In this document: positions 27,876 to 36,992 of the stretch, one piece after another
Numbering within the stretch: position 1 is the stretch's first letter
Layout: the number at the start of each line of letters is the position of its first letter
From: Domibacillus sp. DTU_2020_1001157_1_SI_ALB_TIR_016
GTDB taxonomy: Bacteria; Bacillota; Bacilli; Bacillales; Domibacillaceae
Assembly (NCBI RefSeq): GCF_032341995.1
Contig: NZ_CP135439.1
Coordinates: 1,178,001 to 1,242,000, forward strand
DNA: 64,000 nucleotides
Direction: 5' to 3'
The notes under the pieces: model-generated
Databases searched by the model: none
Told to the model about the DNA's origin: nothing
The model's input: only the letters and a program-made list of their open reading frames with translations
Translations under genes and position numbers: made by a program

Positions 27876-27897
27876 CGTTTTTTTTATAAAAAAAACG
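27876..27897. repeat. 22-bp perfect palindrome between divergent kinase and symporter genes
   Basis: CG, eight T, AT, eight A, CG: a perfect inverted repeat just upstream of the kinase promoter. It is too AT-rich and loop-less to be a convincing terminator and no gene ends here. It may be an operator or an intrinsically bent segment. Confidence 0.6.
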
Positions 27898-27901
27898 CTC
27901 C

Positions 27902-27950
27902 CTTTGTAGGTAATTGTATGATTTTGTAGGTGGTGAAATATAGTTATACA
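27902..27950 (+). promoter_or_regulatory. Symporter promoter with three phased GlnL-type repeats
   Basis: CTTTGT (27902-27907), AATTGT (27912-27917) and TTTTGT (27922-27927) are separated by exactly four bases each. The operator reported for B. subtilis GlnL is, from memory, TTTTGTN4TTTTGT. The last copy lies 17 bases before TATACA (27945-27950), occupying the poor -35 position, as expected for an activator-dependent promoter. Confidence 0.65.
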
Positions 27951-28085
27951 CATGGAAGTATACCTGTCATCTGGATGTAAATAAAAAAAGCACGGTTGAC
28001 AGCTGTTTTTAGGGAATAACCAGCCGTATTTGGCGGGAAGCTGAATGCAGCGATGGATGATAAATAAGGGGAAGGGATTGATGAA

Positions 28086-29366
28086 ATGAAAAAAATAGGT
28101 TTAGCATGGCAGATTTTAATTGGTTTAATTCTTGGTATAGCGGTCGGTGCCATGTTTTTTGGAAACCCGCATGTTGCCACGTATCTGCAGCCAATTGGCG
28201 ATATTTTTCTGCGTCTCATTAAAATGATTGTCATTCCGATTGTCATTTCCAGCATTATTGTCGGGGTAGCCGGTGTCGGCGACACGAAAAAGCTTGGAAG
28301 ACTGGGCGGTAAAACAATTCTTTACTTTGAAATCATTACAACAATCGCGATTTTGGTTGGTCTTGCTGCCGCCAATATTTTCCAGCCAGGTGCTGGAGTT
28401 GATATGTCCAATTTGGATAAAACCGATATCAGCAGCTATGTAGACACAACAGAAGAAACAGCCAGCCATGGGTTTGCTGAAACGTTTGTTAATATCGTGC
28501 CGTCAAACTTATTCACTTCTCTTGCAGAGGGTGATATGCTGGCAATCATCTTTTTCTCTGTTGTATTTGGTCTTGGTATTGCCGCAATTGGTGAAAAAGG
28601 AAAGCCGGTTCTGCAATTTTTCCAGGGAACGGCAGAGGCGATGTTTTATATTACAAACCAAATCATGAAATTCGCGCCGTTCGGCGTATTTGCCTTGATT
28701 GGTGTAACCGTATCTAAATTCGGGGTTGAATCACTGATCCCGCTAAGTAAACTGGTTATTCTTGTATACGGGTCAATGATTTTCTTTATCCTTGTTGTAT
28801 TGGGACTTACAGCGAAAATCGCTGGAGTAAACATTTTTAACGTATTTAGAATTTTAAAAGACGAAATGATTCTTGCGTATACAACGTCAAGTTCGGAGAC
28901 AGTGCTGCCGAAATTAATTGAAAAAATGGAGAAGTTCGGCTGCCCGAAAGCGATCGTTTCATTCGTTATTCCAACGGGTTATTCATTTAACCTTGATGGA
29001 TCTACCCTTTATCAGGCGATTGCAGCTTTGTTTATCGCGCAAATGTATGGAATCGACTTGTCGATGGCAGAACAAATCTCACTTGTACTTGTGTTAATGG
29101 TTACTTCCAAAGGAATTGCAGGAGTTCCAGGTGTTTCCTTCGTTGTGCTTCTTGCTACACTTGGAAGTGTGGGAATCCCGGTTGAAGGCTTGGCATTCAT
29201 CGCGGGAATCGACCGGATCATGGACATGGCCCGTACAGTGGTTAACGTTGTAGGTAACTCTCTTGCTGCTATTGTAATGTCTAAATGGGAAGGACAGTAC
29301 AATGAAGCGAAAGGTAGACAATACCTCGAAGAAGTGCGTCAAATGCAGCAATCAAAATCTGCATAA
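28086..29366 (+). CDS. Proton/sodium-glutamate (dicarboxylate) symporter, DAACS family
   Basis: The 426-residue transporter has about eight membrane segments and two re-entrant loops. The diagnostic motifs are AYTTSSSETVLPKL (hairpin 1), GYSFNLDGSTLYQ (segment 7), TSKGIAGVPG (hairpin 2) and GIDRIMDMARTVVNVVGN (segment 8, with the Asp/Arg substrate contacts). The family imports glutamate, aspartate or C4-dicarboxylates (GltP/GltT/DctA). The MDMARTV arrangement is usual in glutamate/aspartate members, but substrate cannot be fixed. It is divergent from the GlnK/GlnL-type pair, which probably controls it, and monocistronic: a bidirectional terminator follows. Confidence 0.92.
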   Translation: MKKIGLAWQILIGLILGIAVGAMFFGNPHVATYLQPIGDIFLRLIKMIVIPIVISSIIVGVAGVGDTKKLGRLGGKTILYFEIITTIAILVGLAAANIFQPGAGVDMSNLDKTDISSYVDTTEETASHGFAETFVNIVPSNLFTSLAEGDMLAIIFFSVVFGLGIAAIGEKGKPVLQFFQGTAEAMFYITNQIMKFAPFGVFALIGVTVSKFGVESLIPLSKLVILVYGSMIFFILVVLGLTAKIAGVNIFNVFRILKDEMILAYTTSSSETVLPKLIEKMEKFGCPKAIVSFVIPTGYSFNLDGSTLYQAIAALFIAQMYGIDLSMAEQISLVLVLMVTSKGIAGVPGVSFVVLLATLGSVGIPVEGLAFIAGIDRIMDMARTVVNVVGNSLAAIVMSKWEGQYNEAKGRQYLEEVRQMQQSKSA

Positions 29367-29370
29367 TAAA

Positions 29371-29402
29371 AAAAGACAGGCTGAAAAAGCCTGTCTTTTT
29401 TT
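29371..29402. terminator. Bidirectional terminator after the symporter
   Basis: AAAAGACAGGCT / AGCCTGTCTTTT with a GAAAA loop and long A/T tracts, between convergent genes. Confidence 0.9.
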
Positions 29403-29408
29403 GTACGC

Positions 29409-30455
29409 TCATGACATATGCAAAAACGACTCATTCGAATCAATTTTTCCAAACACACGGGTAATGGGAAGCCGCTCTCCAGCCAGCCAGCGGCCGAAGT
29501 CAATGGGAAGAGGATGGGCGCTTTCGCCGACGCCAAGAAGCATCCGGAGAGAAGCCGGTTCATATACGGTTGTGTGAAGGGTTCCCGCCCAGCTGGCGTA
29601 TTTCTTTTTAAAAATGCCATAAGCAGGATCGTTGAAAAGCTTGTATCGTTCCATGGCGCTTTGTGCGCTTCCGGAAAAGTGCTGCAGCGTCTGCAGCCGT
29701 TCTTTAGACTCAGCTGTATGATGGCGGTTTTCGGACGATAAGGTGCCCGGTAAAAAATGATTCGCACAAGCTGCAGCTTGCTTATGCACTTGTACCCCTC
29801 GTGGTGACGCTTCGACAACTGCACTATGCATGGAAGCATCATAAAGAGAGTAATTAAATGCATGACGGTGCGGAATAGAACGAAGCAGGTCGATCGCCTG
29901 GTCTGTTGTCGCACACGAGTCCAGCACCATGCGAGCGATAAAGCTGCATGTAAATCCATCTTCAGCACGGCGCCGGTTTACAAAGTGAAAGCCAATCACA
30001 AGCCCTTTTTCATTCATGCCGTCAATCCGCCCAATCATCCTGCCGCTTATACCGACCGAAGCATAGCCATGAGCAGGCTGCCACAATAAAAGTCTGCCTT
30101 CATAGGTTTTCGGGTGATAATCATAGTTTCTTGCGAAAACGCCATTGTTCATCAGGGCAGAACAGCCGCTGTTTACATCATCAGCTTGAAAACCGCTGTA
30201 TTCGTGAACCACATCATATAAAGACCAGCCAAGAGACTCTGCAAGGCCCTCAAGCTCTTCCCATGCAAGAGGAAGGAAGGATTGAAAGTAGGCTTTTACC
30301 TTTTTGAAATCAATATCATAAGAACGAAGAGACTTTTGGCGCCGTTTTTGATGAGCCGCAAAAAGAGGCGATTCCTTTAATTTTTCGCCGGCAAGCAGCC
30401 CGAGCTCATAATAACTCCCTCTTCCTTGAAGAATGTCGATATAAAAACGCTGCAT
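29409..30455 (-). CDS. C45-type autoproteolytic Ntn-hydrolase (acyltransferase/amide hydrolase family)
   Basis: The 348-residue protein resembles the penicillin acyltransferase (C45) branch of Ntn hydrolases. The likely self-cleavage point is Gly97-Cys98 in VNSGCSALMNNG, which would free Cys98 as the N-terminal nucleophile; VFARNYDYHP follows, a family hallmark. No signal peptide is visible, so it should be cytoplasmic. Natural substrates of bacterial members are mostly unknown and may be amides or peptides; nothing in the neighbourhood tells which. The ATG at 30455 has gcaggagt upstream; the longer frame to 30650 overlaps the divergent yrvD. It is absent from this locus in B. subtilis. Confidence 0.75.
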   Translation of the reverse strand: MQRFYIDILQGRGSYYELGLLAGEKLKESPLFAAHQKRRQKSLRSYDIDFKKVKAYFQSFLPLAWEELEGLAESLGWSLYDVVHEYSGFQADDVNSGCSALMNNGVFARNYDYHPKTYEGRLLLWQPAHGYASVGISGRMIGRIDGMNEKGLVIGFHFVNRRRAEDGFTCSFIARMVLDSCATTDQAIDLLRSIPHRHAFNYSLYDASMHSAVVEASPRGVQVHKQAAACANHFLPGTLSSENRHHTAESKERLQTLQHFSGSAQSAMERYKLFNDPAYGIFKKKYASWAGTLHTTVYEPASLRMLLGVGESAHPLPIDFGRWLAGERLPITRVFGKIDSNESFLHMS

Positions 30456-30582
30456 GCTACTCCTGCTTTCTTTTTCTCTTATCGTGCCTGTTTTGGAAAA
30501 AGAATTCAAGAGAGAAGCGGCCGGCCGATGTTTGAAGTGAATTCGAAAAAGGAAAAGTAAGGACATGTAGGGAGGGGAAAAG

Positions 30583-30918
30583 ATGAAAACACAAACAGCT
30601 CTTATTTTAGGATTGATTTTCGCACTTGTTATCGCTGTTTTTGCTGTCATTAATGTAAATCCGGTAACGGTAAATTACCTATTTGGTTCTGCACAATGGC
30701 CGCTAATTCTTGTTATTTTGTTTTCTGTGCTGCTTGGCGGACTCGCTATCTTTATGTTTAGTTTGTTTCGTACATTGGCGCTTAAGCGGCAGCGTAAGGA
30801 GCTGGTCCGGCAAAATGAGCAGTTAAAAAAAGAATTGCATGAATTAAAGCTTGAGCACCGGGAGCAGAGAACACCCGCTGCTACGTCAACCCGGCTGGCG
30901 CCGGACGGTGATTCATAA
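30583..30918 (+). CDS. yrvD: LapA-domain membrane protein (YrvD-like)
   Basis: The 111-residue protein has two hydrophobic segments (about 6-25 and 42-63) with the INVNPVTVNYLFG motif between them, the LapA/DUF1049 signature. A basic coiled-coil tail follows (KRQRKELVRQNEQLKKELHELKLEHREQ). LapA in other bacteria helps assemble envelope components, but the role in Bacillus is unknown. It sits just before recJ, as in B. subtilis. The neighbouring yrvC is not present. Confidence 0.85.
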   Translation: MKTQTALILGLIFALVIAVFAVINVNPVTVNYLFGSAQWPLILVILFSVLLGGLAIFMFSLFRTLALKRQRKELVRQNEQLKKELHELKLEHREQRTPAATSTRLAPDGDS

Positions 30919-30926
30919 AAGAAAAA

Positions 30927-30964
30927 GGAGAGCTGAGTGAAACCCACTCAGCTCTCTTCTTTTG
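30927..30964 (+). terminator. Terminator after yrvD
   Basis: GAGAGCTGAGTG / CACTCAGCTCTC with a GAAACC loop followed by TTCTTTT. Confidence 0.88.
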
Positions 30965-30971
30965 AATCATA

Positions 30972-31000
30972 TTGTCATTTGTTCAATTGACCCGTATAAT
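30972..31000 (+). promoter_or_regulatory. Promoter of recJ-apt
   Basis: TTGTCA (30972-30977), a 17-base spacer and perfect TATAAT (30995-31000), directly after the yrvD terminator. Confidence 0.87.
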
Positions 31001-31022
31001 GAGTACGTTATGGGGTGAAATT

Positions 31023-33359
31023 ATGCTGAAACCAAAAATGCGCTGGTCCTTGAAAGAAGTGGACCGCAAAAAAAGTGAAGCGTTTGCGGAAGAAGTTGGA
31101 ACAAGCCCTCTCGCTGCATCGCTTTTATTGGGACGGGGAATCACAGAAAAAGAAGAAGCACGTGCATTTTTGTTTGATGAAGGTGTCGCTTTTCACGATC
31201 CTTTTTTGTTAAAAGATATGAACAAAGCAATCGACCGCATTCGTCAGGCGAAAGAGCGGGAAGAAGCTGTTCTTGTTTTTGGTGACTATGACGCTGATGG
31301 TGTCAGCAGTACGTCGCTGCTTTTAACAGCGCTTCGCGATTATGGTGTTCTCGCTGATTATTATATTCCGAACCGGTTCACTGAAGGCTATGGTCCGAAT
31401 GAGCCGGCTTTTCGTCATGCGAAAGAAAGTGGCTTTGGTTTAATTATTACGGTTGATACCGGAATTTCAGGCGTTCATGAAGCACAGGTGGCCAAGGAGA
31501 TTGGCATTGACTTAATTATTACTGATCACCATGAACCCGGGCCTGTACTGCCGGAAGCATTAGCGATTATCCACCCGAAGCATCCAGAGGGCACGTATCC
31601 ATTTGGATATCTTGCCGGTGTAGGGGTGGCGCTGAAGATGGCACATGCGTTATATGGGAAAGTACCGGAACATCTGCTTGATTTGGCTGCGATTGGCACC
31701 ATTGCCGATCTGGTGCCGCTGTACGGAGAGAACCGGCTTATTGCCAAAAAAGGTCTGTCCGCCCTGCGCCAGACAGAGCGGCCGGGTATTGTCGCGCTTT
31801 GCAAACAGACCGGCACAGAGCAGTCATCTATTGATGAAGAAACGGTCGGATTTATGATCGGACCGCGTATTAATGCAGCCGGCCGCCTTGATGATGCGGG
31901 GCCTGCTGCAGAATTAATGTTAACGGAAGACATAGAAGAAGCGATGATGCTTGCAGAAGAAATCGACGCGATGAATAAACAACGGCAGTCTATCGTCAAC
32001 GACATGGCAAAAGAAGCAATTGACATGGTAAACCAGGAGTTTCCGTCGGATGAGTACCCGGTCATTGTGGTAGGCAAGGAAGGGTGGAATCCCGGCGTTG
32101 TCGGAATTGTTGCGTCCCGTTTGACTGACACATTTTATCGGCCGGCTATCGTGCTTGGTTTTGATTCTGAGAAAGGCATTGCGAAAGGCTCAGCCAGAAG
32201 TATTAAAGGTTTTGATTTGTTTCAAAGCCTGTCAACCTGCCGGGATATTTTGCCGCATTTCGGCGGTCATCCAATGGCTGCCGGCATGACCCTGTCGATT
32301 CATGATGTAGATGAGCTGCGCAGCCGTATGGTTCGTATCGCTAAGGATACACTTACGGAAGAGGATTTTACGCCAATTGTTCAAGTCGATGCGCAGGCCT
32401 CGGTGTCTGATATTACAGTGCAGGGGATTGAGGAGCTGAATAAGCTGGCGCCGTTTGGCATGAATAACCCGAAACCGCTTTTTGTGATCCACGATGCTAA
32501 AATTGCTTCGATGAAAAAGATTGGCGCCAACCAAACGCACTTAAAAGCAGCGTTTGAACAAAATGGGCAGACCATTGACGGAGTCGGTTTTGGCATGGGA
32601 GAGTACGTCGATCAAATAGCGAAAACATCAGATATTTCGGTGATTGGCGAACTGTCTATTAATGAATGGAATAATATGCGCCGCCCGCAGCTTATGCTTC
32701 GCGACCTTCGAGTGGACGAATGCCAGCTGTTTGATATGCGCGGCGGAAGAAATGTTTCAAGCTGGTACAAGAACATACCCGATGTAAAGGTCGCTGTATC
32801 CTTCAGCCGTGCATCAGGGGATCCTAATGTCGTATTTGTTCAAAATGAACAGGATGCCCAAGCTGTTGAAATGGATGGCAAAAATGTAGTACTGTTAGAT
32901 TTGCCGGAAAGGGAAGAAGTGATCAAGTCACTCCTGGGTGGAAAGTCCCCGGCTCGTATTTATGCCCATTTCAGCACGCAGGAGAATCATTTCTTCAGTT
33001 CGATGCCAACACGGGATCATTTCAAATGGTATTACGCGTTTTTATTGAAAAGAGGCTCATTCGACGTAAAACAGCATGGCGAGCTGCTGGCGAAAAAGCA
33101 GGGCTGGTCTTATGCTGCTATTCGTTTTATGTCAAACGTGTTTTTAGAGCTTGGATTTGTTAAACTAGAGAATGGAAAGATTGAAGTGCAAAGAGAAGCG
33201 GACAAACGTGATTTGAGCGAGTCGCCTGCCTACATACGAAAGCAGACGCAATTTAACCTTGAACAAAAGCTGCTGTACTCATCCTACCGTGAATTAAAAA
33301 TAATTCTGGATGAATGGATGAAGCAGCCCGCTAGACACTGGGAGGAACGATTAACATGA
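31023..33359 (+). CDS. recJ: Single-stranded-DNA exonuclease RecJ
   Basis: RecJ degrades single-stranded DNA 5' to 3' in recombination and mismatch repair. The 778-residue protein has the DHH-family motifs [15 protein letters not shown] (about residue 85), [15 protein letters not shown] and, in the DHHA1 part, [10 protein letters not shown]. An OB fold and the extra C-terminal domain typical of Bacillus RecJ follow. The ATG at 31023 follows ggggtgaa; the in-frame upstream codon at 30972 is the -35 box of its own promoter and is not transcribed. It overlaps apt by 4 bases. Confidence 0.96.
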   Translation: MLKPKMRWSLKEVDRKKSEAFAEEVGTSPLAASLLLGRGITEKEEARAFLFDEGVAFHDPFLLKDMNKAIDRIRQAKEREEAVLVFGDYDADGVSSTSLLLTALRDYGVLADYYIPNRFTEGYGPNEPAFRHAKESGFGLIITVDTGISGVHEAQVAKEIGIDLIITDHHEPGPVLPEALAIIHPKHPEGTYPFGYLAGVGVALKMAHALYGKVPEHLLDLAAIGTIADLVPLYGENRLIAKKGLSALRQTERPGIVALCKQTGTEQSSIDEETVGFMIGPRINAAGRLDDAGPAAELMLTEDIEEAMMLAEEIDAMNKQRQSIVNDMAKEAIDMVNQEFPSDEYPVIVVGKEGWNPGVVGIVASRLTDTFYRPAIVLGFDSEKGIAKGSARSIKGFDLFQSLSTCRDILPHFGGHPMAAGMTLSIHDVDELRSRMVRIAKDTLTEEDFTPIVQVDAQASVSDITVQGIEELNKLAPFGMNNPKPLFVIHDAKIASMKKIGANQTHLKAAFEQNGQTIDGVGFGMGEYVDQIAKTSDISVIGELSINEWNNMRRPQLMLRDLRVDECQLFDMRGGRNVSSWYKNIPDVKVAVSFSRASGDPNVVFVQNEQDAQAVEMDGKNVVLLDLPEREEVIKSLLGGKSPARIYAHFSTQENHFFSSMPTRDHFKWYYAFLLKRGSFDVKQHGELLAKKQGWSYAAIRFMSNVFLELGFVKLENGKIEVQREADKRDLSESPAYIRKQTQFNLEQKLLYSSYRELKIILDEWMKQPARHWEERLT

Positions 33360-33871
33360 ATTTAAAAGAGTATATTAAAATAGTGCCGGATTGGCCAAAG
33401 CCGGGCATTCAGTTTAAAGATATCACACCACTAATGGACAATGGCGAGGCATTTCGTTATGCAACGGATCAAATTGTCACGTATGCAAAAGATAAACAAG
33501 TAGATTTAATTGTAGGTCCGGAAGCGCGTGGCTTTATTGTAGGCTGCCCGGTTGCCTACTCTCTTGGTGTTGGCTTTGCGCCGGTCCGTAAAGAAGGCAA
33601 GCTGCCGCGTGAGACGATCAAAGTACAATATGGGCTTGAGTATGGAAAAGACGTGCTGACGATCCATAAAGACGCCGTTAAGCCGGGTCAGCGTGTTCTT
33701 ATTACAGATGACCTGCTGGCAACAGGCGGTACGATTGAAGCGACAATCAAGCTTGTAGAGCAGCTTGGCGGTATTGTAGTAGGTATTGCATTTTTAATTG
33801 AATTAAATTACTTGAACGGGCGCGAGAAATTGGATGGATATGATATATTAACCATCATTCCGTACGACTGA
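33356..33871 (+). CDS. apt: Adenine phosphoribosyltransferase
   Basis: Apt salvages adenine with PRPP to AMP. The 171 residues include [17 protein letters not shown] at the N-terminus, the flexible loop around [20 protein letters not shown] and the PRPP-binding [14 protein letters not shown]. It is translationally coupled to recJ by an ATGA overlap. A strong terminator separates it from relA. Confidence 0.98.
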   Translation: MNLKEYIKIVPDWPKPGIQFKDITPLMDNGEAFRYATDQIVTYAKDKQVDLIVGPEARGFIVGCPVAYSLGVGFAPVRKEGKLPRETIKVQYGLEYGKDVLTIHKDAVKPGQRVLITDDLLATGGTIEATIKLVEQLGGIVVGIAFLIELNYLNGREKLDGYDILTIIPYD

Positions 33872-33896
33872 TTCGACAAAAATCGCCTAATTCACA

Positions 33897-33937
33897 AAAA
33901 AAGTGCAGGATGACTTTACATCCTGCGCTTTTTTTTC
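33897..33937 (+). terminator. Terminator after apt
   Basis: AGTGCAGGATG / CATCCTGCGCT arms with an ACTTTA loop and eight T. Confidence 0.9.
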
Positions 33938-33989
33938 GATAATAAGAACAATCAGTTTTTTTCGGAAAGGGCGAAGGTGAACAAAACAT

Positions 33990-36188
33990 ATGGCGAAAGA
34001 CCAGATATTAACCGCCGACCAGGTCATCGACCGGACCCGTGCCTACTTGAACGAAGAGCATGTCGGATTTGTCCGGCGTGCGTTTGAGTACGCAAAAGAA
34101 GCGCATAAGCACCAGTTTCGTAAATCGGGCGAACCGTACATCATTCATCCTATCCAGGTTGCGGGCATATTGGCTGATCTTGAAATGGACCCGGCAACGG
34201 TCGCATCCGGTTTTCTGCATGATGTGGTAGAAGACACGGATGTGACACTGCAGGACTTGGCGAATGAATTTAATGCGGAAGTAGCAATGCTGGTAGACGG
34301 TGTCACAAAGCTTGGGAAAATTAAATATAAGTCAAAAGAAGAACAGCAGGCGGAAAATCACCGGAAAATGTTTGTCGCAATGGCACAGGACATTCGTGTG
34401 ATTTTAATAAAGCTGGCAGACCGCCTGCACAATATGAGAACGTTGAAACACCTGCCGCAGGAAAAGCAGCGCCGTATTTCCAACGAAACGCTGGAAATTT
34501 TTGCGCCTCTTGCCCATCGTCTTGGAATGTCAAAGATTAAATGGGAGCTGGAAGATACAGCACTTCGTTATTTGAATCCGCAGCAGTATTACCGGATTGT
34601 CAATTTAATGAAACGTAAGCGCGAGGAGCGGGAGCAGTATTTAGATGACGTCATTGATTTAATGAGAACACGGCTCGATGAGATGGATATCACCTCGGAA
34701 ATTTCCGGCCGCCCTAAACATATTTACAGTATTTATCGGAAAATGGCCATGCAGCACAAACAGTTTAATGAAATTTACGACTTATTAGCGGTTCGTATTG
34801 TCGTAGACAGCATCAAAGACTGTTATGCAGCGCTCGGCATTATTCATACATGCTGGAAACCGATGCCAGGACGTTTCAAAGATTATATAGCGATGCCGAA
34901 AACAAACATGTACCAGTCTCTTCACACGACGGTCATCGGCCCGAAAGGTGATCCGCTTGAAGTGCAGATTCGAACAGAGGAGATGCACCGAATTGCCGAG
35001 TACGGGGTTGCGGCGCATTGGGCCTATAAAGAAGGACGAACGGTAGACGAAAATGCATCGTTTGAAAAGAAAATGACGTGGTTCCGTGAAATTCTGGATT
35101 TCCAAAATGAATCGCAGGATGCAGAAGAGTTTATGGAATCATTAAAGCTCGATTTGTTTTCGGATATGGTGTTTGTGTTTACGCCAAAAGGCGATGTGCT
35201 GGAGCTGCCGGCCGGTTCTGTCCCGATTGATTTCGCCTACCGTATTCACTCGGAAATTGGCAATAAAACCATTGGTGCAAAAGTAAATGGGAAGATGGTT
35301 ACGCTTGATTATAAATTAAAAACAGGCGATATTTTAGAAATTCTGACGTCAAAGCATTCATACGGCCCGAGTAAAGACTGGATCAAAATGGCGCAGACGT
35401 CGCAGGCGAAAAACAAAATCCGCCAATTCTTCAAAAAGCAAAATCGTGAAGAAAACGTGGAAAAAGGCCAGGAAATGGTCGAGAATGAAATTAAAAATAT
35501 GGAATTTGATGTAAAAGAAGTGTTGACGCAGCAGAACTTAAAGCGCGTGGCGGAAAAGTTCAACTTCTTGAATGAAGACGACATGTATGCAGCAGTCGGT
35601 TATAACGGAGTCACCGCTCTTCAAGTAGCCAACCGGCTGACTGAAAAGCTTCGCAAGCAGCGTGATCAGGAAGCGGCTCTGAGTGAAGTGGTGAAGGAAA
35701 TTAAAACGCCGCCAAATCCAGCTGCTCAAAAGAAAAATGCCGGTGTTACGGTTAAAGGCATCGACAACTTGCTGATTCGGCTGTCCCGCTGCTGTAACCC
35801 TGTGCCGGGTGACGATATCGTCGGCTATATTACAAAAGGGCGCGGTGTCTCTGTTCACCGGGAAGACTGTCCGAACGTGACGGCGGATGACGATGCAGAA
35901 AATCGCTTGATCCCGGTTGAGTGGGAGTCAGGCGGTGCAAATCAAAAAGAGTATTTGGTTGATATTGAGATTTCCGGCTACGACCGTCAGGGTCTTTTAA
36001 ATGAAGTGCTGCATGTAGTCAGTGAAACAAAAACAAATATTTCCGCGGTATCTGGACGTTCAGACCGAAATAAAATGGCTAAAATCGATATGTCTATTTT
36101 TATTCGTAATGTGAATCACCTGCAAAAAGTGGTGGAACGGGTTAAACAAATTCCAGACATTTATGCAGTCCGCCGCATTATGAATTAA
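33990..36188 (+). CDS. relA: Bifunctional (p)ppGpp synthetase/hydrolase
   Basis: This long Rel enzyme of 732 residues makes and breaks the stringent-response alarmone. The order is: HD hydrolase domain (His53, His77-Asp78 in [10 protein letters not shown]), synthetase domain (about 235-350, with [19 protein letters not shown]), TGS (about 390-450, [32 protein letters not shown]), a helical and zinc-finger-like part ([33 protein letters not shown]) and a C-terminal ACT/RRM domain ([21 protein letters not shown]). Both active sites look intact. It is followed closely by dtd. Confidence 0.97.
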   Translation: MAKDQILTADQVIDRTRAYLNEEHVGFVRRAFEYAKEAHKHQFRKSGEPYIIHPIQVAGILADLEMDPATVASGFLHDVVEDTDVTLQDLANEFNAEVAMLVDGVTKLGKIKYKSKEEQQAENHRKMFVAMAQDIRVILIKLADRLHNMRTLKHLPQEKQRRISNETLEIFAPLAHRLGMSKIKWELEDTALRYLNPQQYYRIVNLMKRKREEREQYLDDVIDLMRTRLDEMDITSEISGRPKHIYSIYRKMAMQHKQFNEIYDLLAVRIVVDSIKDCYAALGIIHTCWKPMPGRFKDYIAMPKTNMYQSLHTTVIGPKGDPLEVQIRTEEMHRIAEYGVAAHWAYKEGRTVDENASFEKKMTWFREILDFQNESQDAEEFMESLKLDLFSDMVFVFTPKGDVLELPAGSVPIDFAYRIHSEIGNKTIGAKVNGKMVTLDYKLKTGDILEILTSKHSYGPSKDWIKMAQTSQAKNKIRQFFKKQNREENVEKGQEMVENEIKNMEFDVKEVLTQQNLKRVAEKFNFLNEDDMYAAVGYNGVTALQVANRLTEKLRKQRDQEAALSEVVKEIKTPPNPAAQKKNAGVTVKGIDNLLIRLSRCCNPVPGDDIVGYITKGRGVSVHREDCPNVTADDDAENRLIPVEWESGGANQKEYLVDIEISGYDRQGLLNEVLHVVSETKTNISAVSGRSDRNKMAKIDMSIFIRNVNHLQKVVERVKQIPDIYAVRRIMN

Positions 36189-36207
36189 CGTTGGCAGGTG
36201 TAGAAGA

Positions 36208-36651
36208 ATGAGAGTGGTTTTACAAAGAAGCAAACAAGCAAGCGTGACAGTGGACGGAGCAATCAAAGGAGCCATTGACTCAGGCCTTGTCCTTCTAGTC
36301 GGTGTGACCCATGAGGATACGGAGCAGGATGCAGCCTGGCTCGCTGAAAAAATTGTGCATCTGCGTATTTTCGAAGATGAGTCGGGAAAAATGAATGAAT
36401 CACTGCTTGAGCGGGGCGGATCGATTTTATCGGTTTCCCAGTTTACCTTGTACGGTGACTGCAAAAAAGGGCGGCGTCCGAATTTCATGAAGGCAGCATC
36501 CGGTGTCCAGGCAGAAGGGCTATATGATGCCTTTAACCGCCTCATCCGCGAAAAAGGCGTACAGGTGGAAACAGGTGTGTTTGGCGCCATGATGGATGTG
36601 TCGCTTGTAAACGACGGTCCGGTTACCTTAATTCTTGATACGAAAGATTAA
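36208..36651 (+). CDS. dtd: D-aminoacyl-tRNA deacylase
   Basis: Dtd recycles tRNAs mischarged with D-amino acids or glycine. The 147-residue enzyme has both active-site signatures, [10 protein letters not shown] and the C-terminal [11 protein letters not shown] (Gly-cisPro-type loop). It lies 19 bases after relA, in the same transcript. B. subtilis has an amidase gene (cwlQ/yrvJ) between dtd and hisS; here the hisS T-box promoter begins 2 bases after the dtd stop. Confidence 0.97.
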   Translation: MRVVLQRSKQASVTVDGAIKGAIDSGLVLLVGVTHEDTEQDAAWLAEKIVHLRIFEDESGKMNESLLERGGSILSVSQFTLYGDCKKGRRPNFMKAASGVQAEGLYDAFNRLIREKGVQVETGVFGAMMDVSLVNDGPVTLILDTKD

Positions 36652-36653
36652 GG

Positions 36654-36682
36654 TTGAAATCAGGAGAAAAGTTTTTTATAAT
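36654..36682 (+). promoter_or_regulatory. Promoter of the hisS-aspS T-box transcript
   Basis: TTGAAA (36654-36659), a 17-base spacer and TATAAT (36677-36682). Confidence 0.88.
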
Positions 36683-36689
36683 CTTTTCA

Positions 36690-36962
36690 TCGGCTGGATA
36701 TCCAGTCCATCATAAAAAACATATGAAAAGCCATAGACGAAGAAAAGTAGTGAAGCCCATGCCCGGACAGAGAAAAATGCCGCGACTGAGAGCATTTACG
36801 GTGCACCTTCATGAACAGACACTTCTGAGGCGTTTTTCTGAAACAACAGTAGGAAAAACCGCGTATTGCGTTATCAAAAAAGGGAAAGCTTCGGCTTTAA
36901 CGAGGGTGGTACCGCGGAAAACTTCCGTCCCTGCGCGCAGTGCAGGGATGGAAGTTTTTTTA
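36690..36962 (+). promoter_or_regulatory. Histidine T-box riboswitch upstream of hisS-aspS
   Basis: The leader contains the invariant T-box AGGGTGGTACCGCGG (36903-36917), which forms the antiterminator, followed by a terminator (36918-36962; AAACTTCC / GGAAGTTT arms, T run). The Stem I start GACGAAGAAAAGTAG lies near 36737-36751. The likely specifier is CAC (36820-36822), a histidine codon, just before the 3' side of the Stem I base. Uncharged tRNA-His would favour read-through into hisS and aspS. No other gene is supported in this 340-base interval; a frame that runs through it is an artefact. Confidence 0.9.
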
Positions 36963-36992
36963 TGTGCTTTTACAAATAAAGGAGGAACGACC

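Noticed and set aside
27876..27897. AT palindrome considered as a terminator.
   Set aside because: It has almost no GC in the stem, no loop and no upstream gene end on either strand.
30456..30582. Inverted GAATTCA/TGAATTC repeat between the C45 hydrolase and yrvD considered as an operator.
   Set aside because: The arms are only 7 bases and about 30 bases apart, compatible with chance; neither divergent promoter could be recognised with confidence.
36654..36992. An open frame continuous with hisS would give a 538-residue HisS with a 113-residue N-terminal extension.
   Set aside because: The extension is the T-box leader: it contains the promoter -35, the T-box sequence and a terminator, and HisS of normal length starts at 36993 with a strong ribosome-binding site.
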